From Chitinophaga pinensis (GTDB taxonomy: Bacteria; Bacteroidota; Bacteroidia; Flavobacteriales_D; Crocinitomicaceae), in NCBI GenBank assembly GCA_945868555.1, contig CAMBMC010000198.1, forward strand, positions 1 to 5,336: a stretch of DNA of 5,336 nucleotides, written 5' to 3'. Under the pieces are notes generated by a model, which was given only the letters and a program-made list of their open reading frames with translations, did not search any database and was not told where the DNA came from. Each line of letters opens with the position of its first letter. Within the stretch, counting starts at the first letter, position 1. Shown piece after piece: positions 1-5,336 of the stretch. The translations under genes were made by a program, and so were the position numbers.

Positions 1-1
1 C

Positions 2-1735
2 ACACCAAATGAAATCTTTACACCAGAAGAATGGTCTGAGGAACAAGGGATGATTGCACAAATGTGTGACGATTTCATTCTACAAGAGGTCACACCGAAC
101 ATTGAGCGGATTGATGCCATGGAACCCGGTCTAATGGAAAAACTCTTAGAGAAAGCGGGTGAACTTGGATTACTAGGTTTGTCTGTTCCTGAAGAACTTG
201 GAGGAATGGGACTCGACTTTAAAACATCCCTGCTTGCCGCCGAGCGACTTGGAAAAGGATATTCATTTTCAGTCGCCTATGGTGCCCACACGGGAATCGG
301 AACTCTACCACTACTCTACTATGGTAATGATGCCCAAAAACAAAAGTACATCCCAAAATTGGCTTCGGGAGAATGGAAAGCTTCCTATTGCCTCACAGAG
401 CCGGGCTCTGGTTCGGACGCCAATTCAGGGAAATCAAAAGCAATACTATCCCCTGATGGAAGCCATTACCTCTTGAATGGACAAAAAATGTGGATCACCA
501 ATGGCGGCTTTGCCAACTTCATGACGGTATTCGCGAAAATTGATGACGATGAAAATCTATCCGCATTTATCGTGGAAGCTGACAGTGAGGGAATCACCTT
601 GAATCCAGAAGAAAAGAAAATGGGGATCAAGGGCTCATCCACTCGACAAGTCTTCTACAACAATGTGAAGGTACCTGTTGAGAATCTACTTTCCGAACGT
701 GGAAATGGATTTAAAATCGCCCTAAACATCCTGAACATTGGACGCATAAAGTTAGCCGGTGGAGTGCTCGGTGGCGCCAAAGAAGCAATTACTGAAAGCA
801 TTCATTATGCCACGCAGCGCGAACAGTTTGGACGTTCAATCTCCAAATACGGAGCCATTCGTTACAAATTGGCAGAACAAGCCATCCGAACATTTGTCTT
901 GGAATCAGCAACCTACAGAGCAGCACAAAATATTGACGACGCCATCAATGCCTTGATCGCATCAGGAATGGACAAGGGTCAAGCCACATTGAAAGGAATT
1001 GAGCAATTTGCCGCTGAATGTGCTGCATTGAAAGTGGCAGGTTCTGAATGCTTGGACTATGTGGTCGATGAGGCCGTTCAAATTTATGGTGGAATGGGTT
1101 ACTCGGCAGAATCATCTGTTGAACGCGCCTACCGCGACTCACGCATCAACCGCATTTTCGAAGGAACGAATGAAATCAATCGCATGCTGACTGTCGATAT
1201 GATTCTGCGTCGCGCCATGAAAGGCGAATTGGACTTGATGGGTCCAGCTATGAAAATTGCAAGCGAACTGATGAGTATTCCAGACTTGGGGTCAATGCCT
1301 GAAGGTGTCTTTGGCAATGAATTCAAGGCGCTCGAAGGTTTCAAGAAAACCATTCTGATGGTGGCTGGAAGTGCTGTACAAAAGCTGATGATGACACTTG
1401 CAAAAGAACAAGAAGTACTCATGAACATAGCCGACATCGCCATTTGGACCTACCAAGCTGAGTCGGTACTTCTTCGCGTGGAGAAAATCATTCAAGCACA
1501 AGGCGAAACAGCAGCGGCCGTTCAGATCGCCATCGCAAAAACCTATGTGTACGATGCTGCAGACCGCATTGAAAAGGCCGCCAAGGATGCCATCAATTCA
1601 TTTGCCGAAGGCGATGAAGCACGTATGATGCTGATGGGATTGAAGCGTTTCACAAAAACGGAACCTTTCAATCCAAAGGCAGCACGTCAAACGATAGCTG
1701 AAGCTTTGATCGCTGCCAACAAATATCCGTTTTAA
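2..1735 (+). CDS. Acyl-CoA dehydrogenase, long form with C-terminal extension (5' end outside window)
   Basis: This is a flavin-dependent acyl-CoA dehydrogenase, which oxidises acyl-CoA to trans-2-enoyl-CoA in the first step of beta-oxidation in the cytoplasm. Counting residues from the ATG at 50, the FAD/substrate signature CLTEPGSGSDANS lies at 114-126, the flavin-contacting MWITNG at 147-152, and the second family signature QIYGGMGY onward at 344-363. The presumed catalytic base is Glu371 in IFEGTNE, the position used by the MCAD/VLCAD group. Residues ~395-561 form an extra C-terminal region, as in VLCAD/ACAD9-like enzymes; plain members end near 380-400. The frame is open from position 2, and the 16 codons before the ATG (TPNEIFTPEEWSEEQG) read like the N-terminus of long Bacteroidota homologues. 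That ATG is therefore probably internal and the true start lies upstream. The gene ends in TAA, converging on selD. Chain-length preference cannot be read from the sequence. Confidence 0.95.
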   Translation, partial: TPNEIFTPEEWSEEQGMIAQMCDDFILQEVTPNIERIDAMEPGLMEKLLEKAGELGLLGLSVPEELGGMGLDFKTSLLAAERLGKGYSFSVAYGAHTGIGTLPLLYYGNDAQKQKYIPKLASGEWKASYCLTEPGSGSDANSGKSKAILSPDGSHYLLNGQKMWITNGGFANFMTVFAKIDDDENLSAFIVEADSEGITLNPEEKKMGIKGSSTRQVFYNNVKVPVENLLSERGNGFKIALNILNIGRIKLAGGVLGGAKEAITESIHYATQREQFGRSISKYGAIRYKLAEQAIRTFVLESATYRAAQNIDDAINALIASGMDKGQATLKGIEQFAAECAALKVAGSECLDYVVDEAVQIYGGMGYSAESSVERAYRDSRINRIFEGTNEINRMLTVDMILRRAMKGELDLMGPAMKIASELMSIPDLGSMPEGVFGNEFKALEGFKKTILMVAGSAVQKLMMTLAKEQEVLMNIADIAIWTYQAESVLLRVEKIIQAQGETAAAVQIAIAKTYVYDAADRIEKAAKDAINSFAEGDEARMMLMGLKRFTKTEPFNPKAARQTIAEALIAANKYPF

Positions 1736-1774
1736 GGAAGTCTGACTTTACTTGGAGGAATTCTGTGCGTTTGT

Positions 1775-2797
1775 TTACTTCACCTCAACGCAAAACCCAG
1801 AGTTTTCTCTGAATGAACCTATTTCATAAAGGCTCACCTTTTCACGTTCAAACAAGGCCTTCACTTCATCTACAGCCAACGGATCAAGGGCAAACAAGAG
1901 ACCGCCATTGGTTTGTGGATCACAAAGTGTCAGCAAGGATTCACCAGTAATGCCATTCACCTTTTCGCCATAGGCCTTCCAGTTTCGCATGGTATTGTCA
2001 GGATAAATCATGTTGGCAGCATGCTCTTTTGTACCCGCCAACAAAGGTATGGAGGCATAATCAAGTTCTGCTGTCAAGCGATCGTGATCTGTCATTTCCG
2101 TCAAATGGCCAATGAGTCCAAAGCCTGTCACATCAGTCATGGCATGAACACCCTCCACGTCACCCAATAACTCGCCCATAAAATTTAAGGTCGCCATGGA
2201 CTCCACACACGTTTTTAGCTGCCCCTCACTCAAGATGTTTCGTTTCATCGCTGAAGATAAGATTCCTGTACCGATTGGTTTTGTCAGGAAAAGGATATCA
2301 CCAGCTTTCGCGGTATTGTTTCGTTTCAATTGATGATAATTCAAGATACCATTCACCGACAAACCAAAAATAGGTTCTTGAGTTTCGATGGAATGTCCGC
2401 CTCCTATGGCTATTCCTGCTTGCTTGCAGATTTCTGCGGCACCACGAATGACTTCCGATGCGATTTCAGTTCCTAACTTATCTGTTGGCCAGCCCAAGAT
2501 GCTTAGCGCCAACACAGGACGTCCGCCCATCGAATACACATCGCTGATGGAATTTGCCGCAGCGATCCGTCCAAAGTCATAAGGTGAATCGACAATCGGT
2601 GTAAAGAAATCCGTTGTGGAAAGCAGACAAGAGCCATTCAATAAATCAAGTACGGCCGCATCATCTCCCGAGCTGTTTCCAACAATTAATCGAAATTCAT
2701 CGTTTGTGAGGTGACCGTTTAAGATCTCGCTCAAGGCTTCTGGCGCTATTTTGCAGCCACATCCTCCACCCTTCGTGTATTCCGTCAGTTTAATCAT
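1775..2797 (-). CDS. selD: Selenide, water dikinase (selenophosphate synthase), Cys form
   Basis: SelD makes selenophosphate from selenide and ATP, the activated selenium donor for selenocysteine and for tRNA 2-selenouridine. The 340-residue protein is full length for the family. The N-terminal active-site loop GGGCGCK has Cys13 and Lys16, matching E. coli Cys17 and Lys20. The cysteine codon is TGT, so this is the Cys form, not one of the selenocysteine-containing versions. ATP/metal motifs follow: GDDAAV (44-49), Asp63, NSISDVYSMGG (82-92, Asp86), GGGHSI (132-137), TDVTGFGLIGH (221-231, Asp222) and DPQTNGGL (293-300). The start is ATG at 2797. An in-frame TAA four codons upstream rules out a longer start, and no Shine-Dalgarno is seen. 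It lies 12 bases after truA on the same strand, so the two are probably cotranscribed. No selA, selB, mnmH or other selenium user is in the window, so which branch it feeds is unknown. Confidence 0.97.
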   Translation of the reverse strand: MIKLTEYTKGGGCGCKIAPEALSEILNGHLTNDEFRLIVGNSSGDDAAVLDLLNGSCLLSTTDFFTPIVDSPYDFGRIAAANSISDVYSMGGRPVLALSILGWPTDKLGTEIASEVIRGAAEICKQAGIAIGGGHSIETQEPIFGLSVNGILNYHQLKRNNTAKAGDILFLTKPIGTGILSSAMKRNILSEGQLKTCVESMATLNFMGELLGDVEGVHAMTDVTGFGLIGHLTEMTDHDRLTAELDYASIPLLAGTKEHAANMIYPDNTMRNWKAYGEKVNGITGESLLTLCDPQTNGGLLFALDPLAVDEVKALFEREKVSLYEIGSFRENSGFCVEVK

Positions 2798-2809
2798 TCG
2801 TCGATTTTA

Positions 2810-3541
2810 TCAATAGGTTATTTCCCACAAGTACAAGCCATGCGCGGGAACGGAAGTTGATGCTGCTCCGCGGTCCATGGCTGAAAGGATCTCAGGTATT
2901 TTCGTGGGTGGAATTTTTCCTTGTCCCACATCCATCAAGGTTCCAACCGTTGCGCGAACCATATTTCTCAAAAAACGATCTGCCGTAATTTCAAAGTACC
3001 ACTCGCTTTGACCGTTTTTCCATTCCGCATGACTTACTGTGCAGATATTGGTTTTCACATCGGTGTGTAATTTCGACAACGAAGTAAAATCTTGTTTCCC
3101 CAGTAAGTGTTTCGCTGCTTCATTCATTGCCTCAAAATCAAGCTCTTGAGGTACATGCCAGCTCAAGCCTTCGCGAAACGGATCTTTTTTCTGGTGAATG
3201 TAATACCTGTACGTCCGCGCTGTGGCATTAAATCGAGCGTGCATTTCAGCGTCAACTTCTTTCATCGAATACACCGCAATAGACGCTGGAAGCATGCGAT
3301 TCAGCTTAAAATAGAATTGATTCGTATCGGCAATTTCAGGAAGATCGACATGAAGAAAATACTGTTTTGCATGCACGCCTGCATCTGTTCGCCCACAACC
3401 CACAACTTGAATCGGTTGATTGGAAAATAACTTACTTAAATTCTCTTCCATCTCTTGTTGCACAGAAATTTGTGAAGGCTGACGTTGCCATCCAAAATAC
3501 GAACTACCGTCGTAAGCGATTTCTAAGAAGTACCTTTTCAT
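2810..3541 (-). CDS. truA: tRNA pseudouridine(38-40) synthase TruA
   Basis: TruA isomerises uridine to pseudouridine at positions 38-40 of the tRNA anticodon stem-loop. The 243-residue product has the family features in order: the N-terminal strand YFLEIAYDGSSYFGWQRQ; GCGRTDAGVHA with catalytic Asp53; RTYRYYIH with the conserved Tyr111; RFLRNMVR (179-186); and the C-terminal GLYLWEITY. I start it at the ATG at 3541, where homology to TruA begins. The frame stays open to a GTG at 3601, but those 20 extra codons run through the terminator hairpin of the upstream gene and do not look like TruA. The gene ends with TGA followed at once by an in-frame TAA, then selD after 12 bases, suggesting a truA-selD operon. 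A TAnnTTTG-type element just before the ATG may drive it. No Shine-Dalgarno is evident. Confidence 0.96.
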   Translation of the reverse strand: MKRYFLEIAYDGSSYFGWQRQPSQISVQQEMEENLSKLFSNQPIQVVGCGRTDAGVHAKQYFLHVDLPEIADTNQFYFKLNRMLPASIAVYSMKEVDAEMHARFNATARTYRYYIHQKKDPFREGLSWHVPQELDFEAMNEAAKHLLGKQDFTSLSKLHTDVKTNICTVSHAEWKNGQSEWYFEITADRFLRNMVRATVGTLMDVGQGKIPPTKIPEILSAMDRGAASTSVPAHGLYLWEITY

Positions 3542-3547
3542 GGGGTA

Positions 3548-3555
3548 CAAATGTA
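3548..3555 (-). promoter_or_regulatory. Possible Bacteroidota -7 element (TACATTTG) for truA-selD
   Basis: On the minus strand TACATTTG matches the TAnnTTTG -7 consensus of the Bacteroidota primary sigma factor. Six bases (TACCCC) separate it from the truA ATG, so initiation at the usual distance would begin at or within a base or two of the start codon and give a leaderless or nearly leaderless mRNA. I found no TTG/TTTG-type -33 element at the expected 17-23 base spacing; that region is occupied by the terminator stem and its T-run. The match is short and could be chance, in which case truA would depend on read-through or on a promoter inside the upstream gene. Confidence 0.35.
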
Positions 3556-3561
3556 AATGAA

Positions 3562-3589
3562 AAAGGCCGATCTGTTGGGATCGACCTTT
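3562..3589 (-). terminator. Rho-independent terminator of the DUF4139 gene
   Basis: Read on the minus strand, an 11-base arm AAAGGTCGATC, a 6-base loop CCAACA and the arm GATCGGCCTTT form an 11-pair stem with one T-G wobble. Two more T's follow the second arm, giving a TTTTT run before CATTT. On the plus strand the wobble becomes a C-A mismatch and no T-run immediately follows a clean stem, so the structure favours minus-strand transcripts. It begins 19 bases after the DUF4139 stop codon and ends 20 bases before the truA ATG. It therefore separates the two transcription units, though not necessarily completely. Confidence 0.8.
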
Positions 3590-3608
3590 ATTCAATTTCA
3601 CTCAATTT

Positions 3609-5336
3609 TTATTCTACATACAGCACATACCCAGGATTCGAATCCACCGAATAATTGAATTTCATGGATTTGCTTTGAGACGGCGCTAAAGTAATCCGCC
3701 AAGTCAAGATTCCTGTTTTTTCATCCAACACGGCACCTTCATATTCTCCGTTTTTCACCTTAATATCAGTGTTCACCGAAAGTGGCATTTGGTCTTTGAT
3801 GACAATTGGAATCGCTGCACCACCGTTATTTTTCACTTTGATCTCGTAAGCGACTTCAAATTTCTGGCGACCACCAATGGTCTTCTTCGTGCTCTTTTCA
3901 TCGATGCGCAAGCGCTCAATTTGAATCTTTCTGTCTTTACCCAAGGAGAAAGAAAGGGTGTCTTTTGTCGAATTGACATCGATGTACGATTTACCGATAT
4001 AGGTTCCATCAAAGTACAAGTTCGATTCGCCACTCAATAAATTCAATTTTTCCCAACCGGTAACCTGGGCAGTTAAGAACACCGAAGGATCCAATTTTGG
4101 TGCGCTGTGGTATTCATAATTTGCCGGCAATTCGAAATCATCGATGTGCACACGGTGGTCATTTCCATCTGTAGGAATACTCATTTTTGATTGAATCGAA
4201 TATTCCACGCGCAAGTCTTTTTGTACCACAGTTGATTGGGCTTGCTGATACCAGGTATAAGAGCTTGACTGTCCTACTGATAATTCAGTTGAATTTCCGT
4301 TTGCCATCATATCATTTCTATATTTATTCTTTCTATTTCTGCTGCGACTCTCTATGATTACCCCATCGATAGATTCTGCCGATAACTTATAACTCGCAGA
4401 AGCCACTTGAATTTTATCGGTCACAACTACTTCGTCCAGTTCCAACTGATTGGATTGCAAGAAAAACTTCAAATACGGCGCGGTAATCTGTAACTGCATC
4501 GGCTGATATCCCATGTAGCTAGCTGTCGCATAGTATTCTCCGCGGGGTACATTGATTTCAAATTTACCGTCACTATTTGTTACTGTTCCCACATTTGGAT
4601 TGGATGGAAAACGAATTTGCGCAAATGGCATGGCTTCACCTGTTGTCGCATCAATCACAATGCCCTTCAACAATTGACCTGAATAGTCGACCGTTGGCAA
4701 TTGGCGTGTTGCGACTGTTCGTTGCTGCGGATAATTGTTGTAATTAAGGTACCATGGATTTAAAATAGGTTCCGCTGAATTTTCATACGGATCATTGGTA
4801 GAAAGTACCAAGTCCACATTATCCCAGGCAATTCCAGTAGCTTGTGTCACCAGCGCTTTTGCTTCCAAGCGCACCGGTTCACCTATTCCATTGGAACGCA
4901 TGTCGTAATAAGGCTTCCAAGATGCACGTGGGGTGATGTAAGAGAAGAAAAACTCACCTTTGGTCGCTTTGTCGACATCAATTTCAACGATGACCTCAGT
5001 ATAGTTCGTAACGGGCTTGTTTCTGCGGCTAACAATTTCTTGTTCAATCCGGTTCATGTCCTTGTTCAAGGTTTCCAACTCTTCCTTGATGGCCGATTGA
5101 CGAATCGTAATCGCATTTAACTTATCGTGCATGAACGCATAAGCTTCTTTTAGTTCAGACACTTTCAATCCGAGATCAGTGCCTTTCAACTCGCGGTTCT
5201 TCAGGATGAGATCCTTGTCAAAAAGTAAGATTTCATATTCATCGCGCAGATTGATGTCGCGTTTTTCCAATTTCTTTTTTTGATCATTCAAGGCATTTAC
5301 CTCCTCGTTGGTGATCTTCATGTCCTCGAAGTTCTT
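3609..5336 (-). CDS. DUF4139 / mucoidy inhibitor MuiA-family protein with carboxypeptidase-regulatory-like insert (5' end outside window)
   Basis: Function is unknown; relatives are annotated as MuiA-family or DUF4139 proteins. Counting from the ATG at 5321, residues ~1-100 are charged and heptad-like, probably a coiled coil. SYITPRASWKPYYD at 127-140 opens the DUF4139 beta-rich domain. A CarboxypepD_reg-like module lies at ~217-290 (GIVIDATTGEAMPFAQIRF, then a TNSDGKFEINVPRGEY turn and the ASYMGYQP strand), followed by LDEVVVT (295-301), a polar linker with a basic cluster (326-335), and the rest of DUF4139 to the end (FDGTYIGKSYID at 437-448, TGILTWRITLAPSQS at 537-550). The frame is open to the window edge (KNFED before that ATG), and the ATG sits inside the coiled coil, so it is internal. 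The missing part should hold the usual N-terminal DUF4140 region and probably a signal peptide, but neither is visible. Export to the periplasm or surface is inferred from the family. A terminator follows the TAA stop. Confidence 0.88.
   Translation of the reverse strand, partial: KNFEDMKITNEEVNALNDQKKKLEKRDINLRDEYEILLFDKDLILKNRELKGTDLGLKVSELKEAYAFMHDKLNAITIRQSAIKEELETLNKDMNRIEQEIVSRRNKPVTNYTEVIVEIDVDKATKGEFFFSYITPRASWKPYYDMRSNGIGEPVRLEAKALVTQATGIAWDNVDLVLSTNDPYENSAEPILNPWYLNYNNYPQQRTVATRQLPTVDYSGQLLKGIVIDATTGEAMPFAQIRFPSNPNVGTVTNSDGKFEINVPRGEYYATASYMGYQPMQLQITAPYLKFFLQSNQLELDEVVVTDKIQVASASYKLSAESIDGVIIESRSRNRKNKYRNDMMANGNSTELSVGQSSSYTWYQQAQSTVVQKDLRVEYSIQSKMSIPTDGNDHRVHIDDFELPANYEYHSAPKLDPSVFLTAQVTGWEKLNLLSGESNLYFDGTYIGKSYIDVNSTKDTLSFSLGKDRKIQIERLRIDEKSTKKTIGGRQKFEVAYEIKVKNNGGAAIPIVIKDQMPLSVNTDIKVKNGEYEGAVLDEKTGILTWRITLAPSQSKSMKFNYSVDSNPGYVLYVE

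Noticed and set aside
1129..1443. 104-codon open frame on the minus strand inside the acyl-CoA dehydrogenase gene
   Set aside because: It lies fully antisense to a strongly conserved coding region and its product has no recognisable features; it is a shadow frame.
1736..1774. Possible terminator between the convergent acyl-CoA dehydrogenase and selD genes
   Set aside because: AAGTCTGACTT (1738-1748) is a perfect odd palindrome but can form only a four-pair stem with a three-base loop. Another pairing, TGCGTT (1766-1771) with AACGCA (1787-1792), has a 15-base loop. Neither is followed by a T-run on either strand.
2770..2812. Selenocysteine at the truA TGA with a downstream SECIS hairpin
   Set aside because: An in-frame TAA follows immediately, no credible stem-loop is visible just downstream, and TruA is already complete at ITY.
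3107..3430. 107-codon open frame on the plus strand across truA
   Set aside because: Antisense to conserved TruA motifs, with no recognisable domain; a shadow frame. The overlapping 3367-3654 frame is dismissed for the same reason.
3542..3601. Twenty-codon N-terminal extension of TruA from a GTG at 3601
   Set aside because: It translates through the DUF4139 gene's terminator hairpin, has no TruA resemblance, and TruA homology starts exactly at the ATG at 3541.
3590..3608. Short direct repeat AAATTGA-GTG-AAATTGA on the minus strand after the DUF4139 stop
   Set aside because: Seven A/T-rich bases repeated once is expected by chance, and it does not line up as a -33 element for the TACATTTG motif.

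Overview
The window looks like chromosomal DNA of a member of the Bacteroidota. The evidence is a long (~600-residue class) acyl-CoA dehydrogenase with a C-terminal extension, a MuiA-type DUF4139 protein carrying a CarboxypepD_reg-like insert followed by an LDEVVVT motif, a TAnnTTTG-type -7 element, and no clear Shine-Dalgarno sequences ahead of the internal genes. The placement rests on protein style and signal motifs, not on a database search, and I cannot go below phylum.

Layout: (1) Positions 2-1735, plus strand, hold an acyl-CoA dehydrogenase whose 5' end lies left of the window. (2) It converges, across a 39-base gap with no convincing terminator, on a minus-strand block. Read in the direction of transcription, that block is a DUF4139/MuiA-family protein (5336 to 3609, 5' end right of the window), a Rho-independent terminator (3589 to 3562), truA (3541 to 2810) and selD (2797 to 1775). 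The window is almost entirely coding; the longest non-coding stretch is the 67 bases between the DUF4139 gene and truA.

Function: the acyl-CoA dehydrogenase does the first step of fatty-acid beta-oxidation. TruA makes pseudouridine at tRNA positions 38-40. SelD makes selenophosphate, the selenium donor for tRNA 2-selenouridine and/or selenocysteine. truA and selD are 12 bases apart and almost certainly one transcript, so a tRNA-modification theme is plausible, but no selenium-using enzyme is visible here. The DUF4139 protein is probably exported and of unknown function; the terminator separates it from truA-selD.

I see no previously undescribed multi-gene system, mobile element, CRISPR array, RNA gene or pseudogene. 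The most interesting points are the carboxypeptidase-regulatory-like module with a TonB-box-like motif inside the DUF4139 protein, and the compact terminator/promoter arrangement that may give truA a leaderless or nearly leaderless mRNA.
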